Assembly: GCA_035695765.1 (NCBI GenBank)
Contig: DASRRI010000085.1
Location: 1 to 64,000 of the forward strand
Length of the DNA stretch: 64,000 nucleotides
Source of the DNA: Dongia_A sp035695765
Lineage (GTDB): Bacteria > Pseudomonadota > Alphaproteobacteria > Dongiales > Dongiaceae
Direction of reading: 5' to 3'
Both the position numbers and the translations under genes were made by a program. This document shows, piece after piece, positions 34,522 to 42,865 of this stretch. Numbering within the stretch: position 1 is the stretch's first letter; each line of letters opens with the position of its first letter. A model generated the notes under the pieces. The model ran no database searches and was not told where the DNA came from. It saw only the letters and a list, made by a program, of their open reading frames with translations.

Positions 34522-35541
34522 CTAATAGATCAGCTCGTCTTCGCCCTTCTTGTCGGTCAGCATGATCTCGCCCTTGCTGGCGAGCTCCTTGGCGACCGTC
34601 ACCATCGCCAACTGGGCCTCTTCCACGTCGCGCAGGCGGACCGGGCCCATCGCGGCCATGTCCTCCTTGAGCATCTTCGATGCGCGCTCCGACATGTTGG
34701 AAAGGAAGAGGTCGCGCAGAGCTTCCGACGCGCCCTTGAGTGCGAGCGGCAGCTTGTCTTTTTCGATGCTGCGCAGCAGCGTCTGCGCGCCGCCCGGATC
34801 GAGCTTGCCAAGATCCTCGAAGGTGAACATGAGGGACCGGACCTTCTCGGCGGAATCGCGGTTGCGTTCCTCGAGCGCGGTGAGGAAACGGGATTCCGAC
34901 GCGCGGTCCAGGTTGTTGAAGATTTCCGCAATCATCTCGTGCGCGTCGCGGCGCGAGGTGCGGGCAAGGTTGCTCATGAACTCGTTGCGCAGCACGCGCT
35001 CGACGTCGTCCAGGATGTCCTTCTGCACCGATTCCATGCGCAGCATGCGCATGATGACTTCCATCGCGAAGGCTTCCGGCAGCATCGAGAGCACGCGCGC
35101 GCCGTGATCCGGCTTCACCTTGGAGAGCACGACCGCGACGGTCTGCGGATATTCGTTCTTCAGGAAGTTCGCCAGAACCGATTCGTGCACATTGCCGAGC
35201 TTGTCCCACATGGTGCGGCCGGCGGGACCGCGGATCTCTTCCATAATGGTGTCGACCTTGCTGCGGTCGAGCACCTTCATCAGGAGCCGCTCGGTCGATT
35301 CATAGGTGCCGGTCATGGTGCCGGTCGAGGAGATCTGATCGGCGAATTCGACGAACAGCCGCTCGATCACCGTCGCATTCACGGTGCCGAGATGAGCCAT
35401 GGTCTGCGAGATCTCGCGGATCTCGTCATCGTGCATGAGCTGGAACAGCTTGGCGGCGGTGTCCTCGCCGACCGACATGACCAGCAAGGCAGCCTTCTGC
35501 AGGCCGTTCAGGGAGCGATAATCGTCTTTGGCGCGCATCAT
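34522..35541 (-). CDS. fliG: Flagellar motor switch protein FliG
   Basis: 339 residues. The three helical domains are recognisable: N-terminal LNGLQKAALLVMSVGEDTAAKLFQLM, the middle domain with FLKNEYPQTVAVVLSKV (the EHPQ-type motif reads EYPQ here), and the C-terminal torque domain with SMLPEAFAMEVIMRMLRM. LMFTFEDLGKLD and MAAMGPVRLRDVEEAQ follow, with charged residues facing MotA. It binds FliF on one side and FliM on the other. It lies 28 bp after fliF in the operon. Confidence 0.97.
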   Translation of the reverse strand: MMRAKDDYRSLNGLQKAALLVMSVGEDTAAKLFQLMHDDEIREISQTMAHLGTVNATVIERLFVEFADQISSTGTMTGTYESTERLLMKVLDRSKVDTIMEEIRGPAGRTMWDKLGNVHESVLANFLKNEYPQTVAVVLSKVKPDHGARVLSMLPEAFAMEVIMRMLRMESVQKDILDDVERVLRNEFMSNLARTSRRDAHEMIAEIFNNLDRASESRFLTALEERNRDSAEKVRSLMFTFEDLGKLDPGGAQTLLRSIEKDKLPLALKGASEALRDLFLSNMSERASKMLKEDMAAMGPVRLRDVEEAQLAMVTVAKELASKGEIMLTDKKGEDELIY

Positions 35542-35569
35542 GGTCTTGTTCGATCCTGCCTAATGCGTG

Positions 35570-37261
35570 TCACTGTTCCTGATAGACCCACTGGCGGATC
35601 AGGTTCACGGCCTGCTCCGGGTGCTGGTCCACCAAGTCGGAAATCTTGCGGATCGAGGAGGCGCGCACGCGTCCCTCGACCTGGTTGAGGTCGATCATCT
35701 GATCGATCTCCGCCGCGATGGCTTCGGCCTCGCTGGAGGACGGCATGGTCGGCAATCCGGGCAACTGGGTCGGCGCCGGGCCCGGGATCGCGAGCGCCGC
35801 GGCAGCGCCCGGCGGCAGCGCGAGCTGGTCGCCGGGACCCGTCAGCGCGATGTTGGCTGGCCCCACGGCCGGCATCGCCAGGATGCGGCTCAGCAGCGGG
35901 CGCACCACCAGCAGCAGCACGAGCATGGCGACGACTGCGAGCACCAGAAGTTCCGCCAGCCGCATCAGGTCAGTCTTGTCGAAGCCCATCAGCATGGTGC
36001 CGGCATCCTCGACGATCTCCGGCTCGGCGAACCTCATGTTGACGACCTGCACCACATCGCCGCGATTCTGGTCGTAGCCGATCGCCGACTTCACCAGCGT
36101 ATCGATCTGCGCCAGTTCATCGGCAGCGCGGGGCTTGTAGGTCTTCGTACCATCAGCCGCGGTTTCGTAGATGCCGTCGACCAAGACGGCGGCCGTGATG
36201 CGCTTCAGATCGCCGCCAGCCTTGACTTCGGTCCGGACGGTCTTGGATATCTCGTAGTTGACGGTCTCCTCGGTACGGCCGTTGGAGGAGGTCGAGCCGC
36301 CGGCGCCGACCGATTCCTGGCCTGGAGGATTGGGCGTGTTGTTGGCAACGCTGACATTGTTGCCGGCCTGCTTCTCCTGCGAGTTGCCGGTCTCTTCCAC
36401 GGAATTGGTGGAGCGGACGACCTGGCCGTCGGGATTGAAATCTTCCTTGTTGGTGGTGACCTGGTTGAAATCGAGGTCCGCGGTCACTTCCGCCCGCACC
36501 TTGCCGGCGCCCAGGGTCTGGGCCAGCAGCTGTTCGATCGCCTGGCTGAGGCGCGCCTCGTAGGACCGGCGCATGTCCTCGGAGTTGGCGGTGTCGAGAT
36601 CGCCATCATCGGCGCCGCGCGCCAGGAGATCGCCGTTGTTGTCGATCACCGAGACGTTCTTGGCCTTCATGCCGGGGACGGCGGAGGAGACGAGGTGCTG
36701 GATGGCGGAGACCTGCCCCTTGTCCAGGCCGCCTTGCAGCGCCAGCACGACCGATGCGGTCGGCTCAGCCTTGTCGCGCGAGAACAATTCGCGCTTCGGC
36801 ATCACCAGATGGACGCGCGCCGAGCGGACTTGATGGATCGAGCGGATGGTCCGCGCCAGCTCGCCCTCGAGGGCGCGGATCTGGTTGATCTGCTGCACGA
36901 AGTTGGTGGTGCCGAGCGCATCGGCGCGGTCGAAGATCTCGTAGCCGATCGATCCGCCCGCCGGAATTCCTTCGGACGCCAGCGACAGGCGGAGCTTCGC
37001 GACCTGGTCCTGCGGGACATAGATCTGCGAACCGTCACCACGCAACTCGTAGGGGATGCGCTGGGTATCCATGCGCTGGACGATCTGGCCGCTATCGGCG
37101 GGATCGAGGCCGCTATAGAGCAGCGTCATGCCGGGGGTGGCGAGACGCGTGACAATGAAGGTGAAAAAGGCAATCAGCGCAAAGCCGACGGCGGCCAGAG
37201 CGACAAGCCGCGTTGCCCCAAGATTACGCAGCGTTTGCATCAGTCCATTCACGAGCGTCAC
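35570..37261 (-). CDS. fliF: Flagellar MS-ring protein FliF
   Basis: 563 residues. Transmembrane helices near residues 18-40 (LVALAAVGFALIAFFTFIV) and near 440 (LAELLVLAVVAMLVLLLVVRPLL). The periplasmic ring-building motifs include LLYSGLDPADSGQIVQRMD, GGSIGYEIFDRADALGTTNFVQQINQIRALEGELARTI and ARVHLVMPKRELFSRDKAEPTASVVL. The C-terminal tail that binds FliG is present. The start is uncertain: GTG at 37261, or ATG at 37240, which has a GGA just upstream. First gene of the operon; a CtrA box and FlbD-like sites lie 126-182 bp upstream. Confidence 0.96.
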   Translation of the reverse strand: MTLVNGLMQTLRNLGATRLVALAAVGFALIAFFTFIVTRLATPGMTLLYSGLDPADSGQIVQRMDTQRIPYELRGDGSQIYVPQDQVAKLRLSLASEGIPAGGSIGYEIFDRADALGTTNFVQQINQIRALEGELARTIRSIHQVRSARVHLVMPKRELFSRDKAEPTASVVLALQGGLDKGQVSAIQHLVSSAVPGMKAKNVSVIDNNGDLLARGADDGDLDTANSEDMRRSYEARLSQAIEQLLAQTLGAGKVRAEVTADLDFNQVTTNKEDFNPDGQVVRSTNSVEETGNSQEKQAGNNVSVANNTPNPPGQESVGAGGSTSSNGRTEETVNYEISKTVRTEVKAGGDLKRITAAVLVDGIYETAADGTKTYKPRAADELAQIDTLVKSAIGYDQNRGDVVQVVNMRFAEPEIVEDAGTMLMGFDKTDLMRLAELLVLAVVAMLVLLLVVRPLLSRILAMPAVGPANIALTGPGDQLALPPGAAAALAIPGPAPTQLPGLPTMPSSSEAEAIAAEIDQMIDLNQVEGRVRASSIRKISDLVDQHPEQAVNLIRQWVYQEQ

Positions 37262-37386
37262 CGGTATTCGAATATGTGGCCCATCCGTCGGTCGGCGATT
37301 TCGCGACTTCGCCTAAAATTTTCCGCAAATCACGTGCATTTGCGCGCGGTGCCTCCCGACGACGGCCTCAAACTACGCGTGAGGAC

Positions 37387-37401
37387 TTAACAAGCGATTA
37401 A
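37387..37401 (-). promoter_or_regulatory. CtrA box upstream of the fliF operon
   Basis: TTAA-N7-TTAA, perfect on either strand (minus strand spacer TCGCTTG), 126 bp before the fliF GTG start. It abuts the CGGCAA-type palindrome at 37406, giving an arrangement like the Caulobacter fliF promoter. Confidence 0.75.
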
Positions 37402-37405
37402 GTCG

Positions 37406-37443
37406 CGGCAAAAATTGCCTAGGGCTGGGAAAAACTTGCCGGG
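37406..37443 (-). promoter_or_regulatory. CGGCAA / TTGCC elements upstream of fliF, candidate FlbD sites
   Basis: GGCAA-AAA-TTGCC (37407-37419) preceded by C makes a CGGCAA half-site facing a TTGCC half-site. A further TTGCCGGG lies at 37436-37443. The same half-sites occur upstream of flagellin 1. In Caulobacter, FlbD binds ftr elements at fliF to repress it; equivalence here is inferred. Confidence 0.45.
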
Positions 37444-37487
37444 ATGCGGCGTTGTTTCGCAGGCGGGGAGAGGCGATTCGGGCCGCG

Positions 37488-37802
37488 CTATTCGGCGGTG
37501 CGCATGGCGCCGCTGCGGCGGGCCGCAGCGCGATAGTCCTGCAGACGCGTGGTGCGCAGACCACGCATGCCATGGCGATCGATCGATCGCTGCCAGGACA
37601 GGAATTCTTCGACAGAAAGCGTGTAGCGCGCGCAGGCTTCCTCGAGGCTGATCAGACCGGCGCGCACGCCAGCGACCACCTCCGCCTTGCGGCGGATAAC
37701 CCAGCGCCTGGTGCCAGGGGGAGGCAAGTCTTCGAGGCGCAAGCGGCGCCCGTCAATACCGAGTACCACCACGCTTCTATTGGCATTCAGCTCGGCGTCC
37801 AT
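37488..37802 (-). CDS. sciP: CtrA inhibitor SciP (DUF1153)
   Basis: 104 residues. The helix-turn-helix core RRWVIRRKAEVVAGVRAGLISLEEACARYTLSVEEFLSWQRSIDRHGMRGLRTTRLQDYR (residues about 30-90) is the DUF1153 signature. In Caulobacter this protein, SciP, binds promoters and blocks CtrA-activated transcription in G1. The N-terminus contains VVVLGIDGRRLRLEDLPPPGTR. It stands alone between the fliF and flgE operons. ctrA and chpT are in the same window, so three parts of the CtrA circuit are encoded among its flagellar targets. Confidence 0.92.
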   Translation of the reverse strand: MDAELNANRSVVVLGIDGRRLRLEDLPPPGTRRWVIRRKAEVVAGVRAGLISLEEACARYTLSVEEFLSWQRSIDRHGMRGLRTTRLQDYRAAARRSGAMRTAE

Positions 37803-37850
37803 CGACTCCTTCCTCGTGATCCGATGTCTTTCGAGCCTATGACCTACGGC

Positions 37851-37865
37851 TTAAAGAATCGCTAA
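37851..37865 (-). promoter_or_regulatory. Near-match CtrA box upstream of sciP
   Basis: Minus strand TTAG-CGATTCT-TTAA, one mismatch from TTAA-N7-TTAA, starting 49 bp before the sciP ATG. Since sciP is CtrA-activated in Caulobacter, this is a reasonable candidate. Confidence 0.35.
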
Positions 37866-37903
37866 ATCCGCCAGCGAGACTGCACCTTGATAGGTGCGGA
37901 TTT

Positions 37904-37921
37904 TCGATAAAATTTTATCGA
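37904..37921. promoter_or_regulatory. Perfect AT-rich palindrome between flgD and sciP
   Basis: TCGATAAAATTTTATCGA, an 18-bp perfect palindrome, 32 bp past the flgD stop and about 100 bp before the sciP ATG. It may be a regulator site for sciP or, read as a hairpin followed by AAAAT on the minus strand, part of flgD transcript ending. A second short hairpin GCACC-TTGATA-GGTGC lies at 37882-37897. Confidence 0.4.
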
Positions 37922-37952
37922 TCTAGTATTCGCGGAGAATTTGGGAAAAATC

Positions 37953-38660
37953 CTAAGTATCGCTCGTAGAATTACTTGAAGGTTTCGTGACCTTGAGGAT
38001 CTTGTCGATCGGGAAACCGACCGATCCGACGAACAATTTTACTTCGCCGTCGGCCAGTTCGGTCGAATCCACGACCCCGAAGCTAGTGATCTTGGCCGCA
38101 TAGGTCTTGCCCTGGTCATCGGCATAGGAAACGGCCACGCGGTAGTCGCCGTCCGGCAGCTGATTGCCGAAGGCGTCCTTGCCGTTCCAATTGACGTCGT
38201 AGGTGCCGATGCCGCGGTTGGCCTCCTGCACCAGGACGACCTGGCCGCTCGAATCGACGACTGTCAGGACAGCCTTGCTGGCGGTCTTGTCGATCTCGTA
38301 CTGGAACTTCCCCTTGCCGTCCTTCAGGCTGACATGGTCGCTGTCGACTGCGACCTCGTTGCCGAGGAAGCTGACCGCGCCGAACGCATTGGTGGCCGAC
38401 TGCAGGCCGATCAGTTTCTCCAGGCTCTTGTTGGAGGAGATCTGCTGTTCCACCTGGCTGAATCCCACCAGCTGCTGGGTGAACTGGGCGGTATCCATCG
38501 GGTTCAGCGGATCCTGGTTCTGCAGCTGCTTGGTCAGGAGCAGCAGAAAATTGTTGTAGGTCTCATCGAGGCCCGCGATCGCGTCGTCCGTGCCTGAAGC
38601 CGAACTCGCGTTCGACTGGCTGGACTGCGCCATGATCTGCTGGATATTGGGTATTTCCAT
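37953..38660 (-). CDS. flgD: Flagellar hook assembly scaffold FlgD
   Basis: 235 residues. The N-terminal export/cap region has DETYNNFLLLLTKQLQNQDPLNPMDTAQFTQQLVGFSQVEQQISSNKSLEKL, the classic FlgD signature. The FlgD Ig-like/tudor portion is AVLTVVDSSGQVVLVQEANRGIGTYDVNWNGKDAFGNQLPDGDYRVAVSYAD. It caps the growing hook during FlgE polymerisation. Last gene of the flgE-flgK-flgL-fliK-flgD operon, unusual only in following fliK. Confidence 0.96.
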   Translation of the reverse strand: MEIPNIQQIMAQSSQSNASSASGTDDAIAGLDETYNNFLLLLTKQLQNQDPLNPMDTAQFTQQLVGFSQVEQQISSNKSLEKLIGLQSATNAFGAVSFLGNEVAVDSDHVSLKDGKGKFQYEIDKTASKAVLTVVDSSGQVVLVQEANRGIGTYDVNWNGKDAFGNQLPDGDYRVAVSYADDQGKTYAAKITSFGVVDSTELADGEVKLFVGSVGFPIDKILKVTKPSSNSTSDT

Positions 38661-38681
38661 CGTCCTTGCTCCCGGCCTTCG

Positions 38682-40304
38682 TCAGACCTGCAGATTCACC
38701 ATGCCGGCGGCGGTATCCATGACCTCGGCGGCGCGGCTATCCAGTTCCTCGCCTTCGGGCTGGATATCCGTGACCGCTCCGCCCGCAACGCGTGCCGCGG
38801 ACTGGTTCATGTCCTGGGCAAAGTCCTGATCGGTGCCCTGGCCCAGGCTGAAGGACAGATCGCCGCCCTCCGTATTCAGGCCAGCATCATGCAAGGCGCG
38901 TTCCAACCCTTTGACGTCGCGCTGCAGCAGCTCGAGAGTGCTGGACCGTTCGACCGTCACGGCCGCCGTCACGCGCTTATCCTCGTCGATCTCGAGCTTT
39001 ACCTGGATGCGGCCGAGCTCGGCCGGGGATAGCTCAATCGAGAGTTTGCCGGTTCCCTCCCGCAGAGCGCGCTGGATATGGATGGCGACCTGCTCGTGGG
39101 CCGGCAGATTTTGCAGGTGCTGTCTCAGCTGGGCCACGAAATCCGCGCGCTTGCCGGCTGCGCCCTGCGCCAGATGGAGCGCCCAGCCTGGGCCGCCGCT
39201 GTCGGGCGACAGAGACTGGTCGAACGTCTCGCTGGAACTGCCAGGTTCGCTGGCGGCAACCGGCTGCACCGTTGCCGCCGCATGGGGCGGCACGGGTTGC
39301 GGCGCGTTCGCTGCGCGCGGAGATGGGTCGGGCACGTTGGCACCGGCGCGCGTCGGCGTCGCCGGCCGCACCTTGGTCTCGGTCGTCGGCCGTGCCGCCT
39401 GCACCGGAACTGGTGGAGTTGGTTCCGTGATCGGTGCCTGAGCCTCTGACATCATCGGCAGGGGCTGCTTGCTTGCTGCCGCCGTCGCGGGTGCGGTCGG
39501 GAATTGCGGCGTAGCGCCAGGAGCACTGGTCGCATCCGCAGGCGCAGCATCGCCGCCGTCCAGGATCGCCAATGCTGCCGACATGTCGGCCGCGGCAGCG
39601 GCTTCGGTCGCCGGCTGTTCCTGTCCGCCGTCGGCGGTCGCTGTATCCTCGCTGGCCGCATTGTCCTGCGCATCAGCGGCTTGCTTGGGCAGGGTCGGGA
39701 TGGCCTCGCCGTCAGCCGGCACGGGAAGGGGGAGGGCGAGATCCGCCGCCGCCGTTTCCGGCTTGCTGTCAGCTGGCTGTTGGTCGGCCGGTTGCACGGC
39801 TACCACCAGCGTCGCCGCGGGCTCGGCCGTCGGCAGTGCGCTGTCGCCCGCCTGTGTGGACTGATCGCCGCTGACCGTCGTTTCAGTCTCGGCGGTCGCA
39901 TCGGGGGTAGCGTCAGTTTCTTTGGCCGTCGAATCGGTGGGGGGCGCTGAATCCGCGGGCGCCTTGGCGCAGCTCTCATCGGATGAGCAATCAGGTTCTC
40001 CGGCCGATCCGCCAGGCAAGCGGCGATCGGCGGTGTCTTTCACCTCCTTCGCCTCGCCGCGGAGGGTCTTCGGATGGGTGATGGTTACGCGCGCCGGTCG
40101 GCCCGAAGCCGGTTCAGCGGAGCGCCAAGGTCCTGAGACGTCGCTCTGCCGCGCCTTGAGCTCCTGCAGATCGGACTCGGCGCGGCGCTTCATCTGGTCC
40201 GCCAGCAGATCACCGAACATGTCGGCGCTGGCGCCGGCATTCTGTCGGCGCCAGTCGACCTTCAGGTCGGTTGCGATCTTGGGCTCGAAATGAACGGTGT
40301 CCAT
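38682..40304 (-). CDS. fliK: Flagellar hook-length control protein FliK
   Basis: 540 residues. A long disordered Pro/Ala/Asp/Thr-rich region (about 60-390) precedes the conserved C-terminal Flg_hook domain: VAIHIQRALREGTGKLSIELSPAELGRIQVKLEIDEDKRVTAAVTVERSSTLELLQRDVKGLERALHDAGLN. The disordered part serves as ruler and the C-terminus switches export specificity through FlhB. Start chosen at ATG 40304 because AGGATG lies five bases before it; ATG 40310 is also possible. A four-to-ten-base gap separates it from flgL. Confidence 0.93.
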   Translation of the reverse strand: MDTVHFEPKIATDLKVDWRRQNAGASADMFGDLLADQMKRRAESDLQELKARQSDVSGPWRSAEPASGRPARVTITHPKTLRGEAKEVKDTADRRLPGGSAGEPDCSSDESCAKAPADSAPPTDSTAKETDATPDATAETETTVSGDQSTQAGDSALPTAEPAATLVVAVQPADQQPADSKPETAAADLALPLPVPADGEAIPTLPKQAADAQDNAASEDTATADGGQEQPATEAAAAADMSAALAILDGGDAAPADATSAPGATPQFPTAPATAAASKQPLPMMSEAQAPITEPTPPVPVQAARPTTETKVRPATPTRAGANVPDPSPRAANAPQPVPPHAAATVQPVAASEPGSSSETFDQSLSPDSGGPGWALHLAQGAAGKRADFVAQLRQHLQNLPAHEQVAIHIQRALREGTGKLSIELSPAELGRIQVKLEIDEDKRVTAAVTVERSSTLELLQRDVKGLERALHDAGLNTEGGDLSFSLGQGTDQDFAQDMNQSAARVAGGAVTDIQPEGEELDSRAAEVMDTAAGMVNLQV

Positions 40305-40314
40305 GCTCATCCTG

Positions 40315-42849
40315 TCAGGCAATGAAATTGACCAGCGATAGCTTCGAGACCTGCGAATAGACGCCGAAGCTGGCTTGCAATTGCAGCTCGACGGCCTGCA
40401 GCTTCGCGGCGACTTCGTTGGGATCGATCGCTTCGATCTTGTCGCTGTCGGCGACATTGGCGTTGATGGTGGTCTGGTGGGACAGCGTGGTGGCAGCGAA
40501 CAAGGCGTCGTTTACGGTGTTGTCGCTTTCCAGCGAGCGCACGCCGGCCAGCGATTCGGTCGCCAGTTGCTTGGCGATCGTCATCTTGTCCGCATAGGTG
40601 TCGGGATCCTGCACCGCGGATTGGGCATAGCGCAGGGCGAGGGTCAGCTTCTGGAATGCAACTTCGTTGGCGCTGAAGGTGTATTTCACCGACATCTTGT
40701 CGGCGACCACGATCGAGGAGCGCTGCCAGGCGAGGGCCGAATCCGTCGGCTCCTGATGCACGTTGTAGGCGGTGGGCGTCGGATCGGGCACGGCCACCGG
40801 CCGGCTGACCTTCGTCGTCGTTTCCAGTGCAGCGCCGATCGTGCTCGCGGTCAGGATCAGCTGGCCGCTGCCTGTCGCGCCGGGGACGGCGGAAGCGGGA
40901 AAGGCCGGGATCTGCGAATTGATTATCGCCGTCAGGTTGATGGCGATGGCATCCATGTCGGCTTCGGCGCCGGTCGTCGTGTAGCGGACAGTGCGGCCAT
41001 TCACGATGACTTCGTAGATATCGCCCTTGCGGCCGACCGGACCGCTCAGCTGTACGGTGTCGATCTGCGGCAGCGGGCCGGCGGGAATGTTGGCGACGAT
41101 CGTGGTCGTGCTCGGCGCTGCCGTGACGTTCGGTCCCGCATCGCTCGACAACAAGGCGGTATAGGTCATTGCGCAGCCCGGCGTGTCGGACGTGATCGCC
41201 AGCTTGCCGTTGCGCACGGAAGCCGTCACGCCGATGCCGGCCGCGTTGATGGCAGAGACGAACTTGGCAGCGATGTCCGCCTCGTCATCGGTGGCAGAGG
41301 TGGTTACGGTGAATGGTCCGCCAACCGGCGCGGTGAAGGTCATGGCGTATTGATCGCCGGCATCGAGCGGGCCGGGGAATCCGATCTCGTCCTGCTGCGC
41401 CACCGGCACGACTGTGCGCTGCGTGGTCTCGATGGTCGGCGTGTTCTGCACTGTGGCGTGCGACTGAAAGGCGGTGGTGCCGCTCAGCTGCAGCCGGCCG
41501 TCGCCGAGGTTGGTCGCGGTGACGCCAAAGGCCGGCTGATAGTTGGTGATCTTGGACACCAGCTTGTCGACGATGGTGTTGAGGTCCGGCTCATCCCCGG
41601 TGGTGCGGTAGCTGATCGTCACGGGCAAGGTATGGGCCGGTGGATCGGTGATGGTGACGCTATAGATCTCGCCGATCGTGCCGACGGGTCCGCTCAAGCT
41701 GATGACGTCGAGCTGGTTGGCGCCGACCGGCACGTTTGCCTGCACGGTCTCGGCCGTGGAAGGTGTCGGATCATTGCCGGCGATGGCGACGGTGAAGGGG
41801 GTGCCGGCCGTATCGGCTGTGATGGTGAAGCCGGTCGCGTCGATATCCTGAACCGACACGTTGGCGAGCGGACCGACTGCGGCCGCCATCGCCGCCGCCA
41901 ATTGCTGCTGCGTCAGGGGACCGTTGAAGACCAGCGGGGTGCCATTGACGGTGATGGTCTCGTTCTGGCCCTGGCCGAGCTGATCCGTAGTGATCCGGGT
42001 CACCTGGCGGATCGTTGCCGGCGCGAGCTGCTGCACTGTCCCGCTCGACGCCGCGTTCTTGGAGCCGCTGGGATCGGGCAGGCGCGACAGGTCGACGACC
42101 GGCGCCTGCTCGTTGGCATTGATGCCGCCGAACAGATAGCGGTCATTCACCTGCTCGTTCAGCAGCGCATTGAGTTCGGTGAGCGCGGTGCTGACCTGCG
42201 ACACGATGGTCGAAACCTTGCCGGCGCGGGTGAGCGAAGCGGCGATCGTGTTCTCCGCACCGCCAGTCGCGTTCGTGTTGGTGACGGTCACGTTGAACAG
42301 GGCCCCCGGCTGGTTGCCGGTGATCACCAGCCGGTCGCCGCTGACCTGCGCGGTCGCGCGGATGGCGGGCGTGTAGCTGTTGATCTGGTTGGCGAGGTTG
42401 CCGGCGATCTCTTCGAAGCTGCCTTCGGTCCCGTTGGTGACGTAGCTGAACAGCACGCCGTCCGCGACCACCTTGTAGATGTCTCCGGTGTCGCCGAGGT
42501 CGCCGCTGAAGGTGACCGTGTGCTGCTGCTTGACCGGCGGGTCGGTGTTGGGCGCCGTGAACGCCTGCACCATCGTGGCATTGATGTCTTCGATGCTGGT
42601 CAGCACGCGGTCATAGGCCTTGACGTCGGTCGAGGCGCTTTTGATCGATTCAATGTAGCCCTGCCGGCGGGCGATCTCGGCGCGCAGATCGACCAGGCGC
42701 TGCGCTTCCACGCCATAGGTCGTGAGGTCGGTCGAATTCTTGCCGCTGTTGATCTGCTGGGTAAGCTGCGCCAGCGAGGTCTGCAGCTTCTGGAAGCCGT
42801 TGACGTTGGAGAGATACGCGGCGTAGGTCGAGTATCCGTTGACGGGCAT
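40315..42849 (-). CDS. flgL: Hook-filament junction protein FlgL (HAP3) with large repeat insertions
   Basis: 844 residues, more than twice the usual 300-400. The N-terminus (VNGFQKLQTSLAQLTQQINSGKNSTDLTTYGVEAQRLVDLRAEI), the middle LLNEQVNDRYLFGGINANEQAPV and the C-terminal helices (LALRYAQSAVQDPDTYADKM...) are FlgL. Inserted between them are four copies of a roughly 90-residue beta-rich module at about 107-195, 380-470, 486-575 and 596-683, plus a shorter related piece at 297-357. Each has a D-x-(I/V)-x-(L/F)-x-G-x-(L/V)-G...GD-x-Y start and an AxxL..xIN helix. Related modules are in FlgK and FlgE. Confidence 0.93.
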   Translation of the reverse strand: MPVNGYSTYAAYLSNVNGFQKLQTSLAQLTQQINSGKNSTDLTTYGVEAQRLVDLRAEIARRQGYIESIKSASTDVKAYDRVLTSIEDINATMVQAFTAPNTDPPVKQQHTVTFSGDLGDTGDIYKVVADGVLFSYVTNGTEGSFEEIAGNLANQINSYTPAIRATAQVSGDRLVITGNQPGALFNVTVTNTNATGGAENTIAASLTRAGKVSTIVSQVSTALTELNALLNEQVNDRYLFGGINANEQAPVVDLSRLPDPSGSKNAASSGTVQQLAPATIRQVTRITTDQLGQGQNETITVNGTPLVFNGPLTQQQLAAAMAAAVGPLANVSVQDIDATGFTITADTAGTPFTVAIAGNDPTPSTAETVQANVPVGANQLDVISLSGPVGTIGEIYSVTITDPPAHTLPVTISYRTTGDEPDLNTIVDKLVSKITNYQPAFGVTATNLGDGRLQLSGTTAFQSHATVQNTPTIETTQRTVVPVAQQDEIGFPGPLDAGDQYAMTFTAPVGGPFTVTTSATDDEADIAAKFVSAINAAGIGVTASVRNGKLAITSDTPGCAMTYTALLSSDAGPNVTAAPSTTTIVANIPAGPLPQIDTVQLSGPVGRKGDIYEVIVNGRTVRYTTTGAEADMDAIAINLTAIINSQIPAFPASAVPGATGSGQLILTASTIGAALETTTKVSRPVAVPDPTPTAYNVHQEPTDSALAWQRSSIVVADKMSVKYTFSANEVAFQKLTLALRYAQSAVQDPDTYADKMTIAKQLATESLAGVRSLESDNTVNDALFAATTLSHQTTINANVADSDKIEAIDPNEVAAKLQAVELQLQASFGVYSQVSKLSLVNFIA

Positions 42850-42865
42850 TTTTCTTTCCTCGTCC

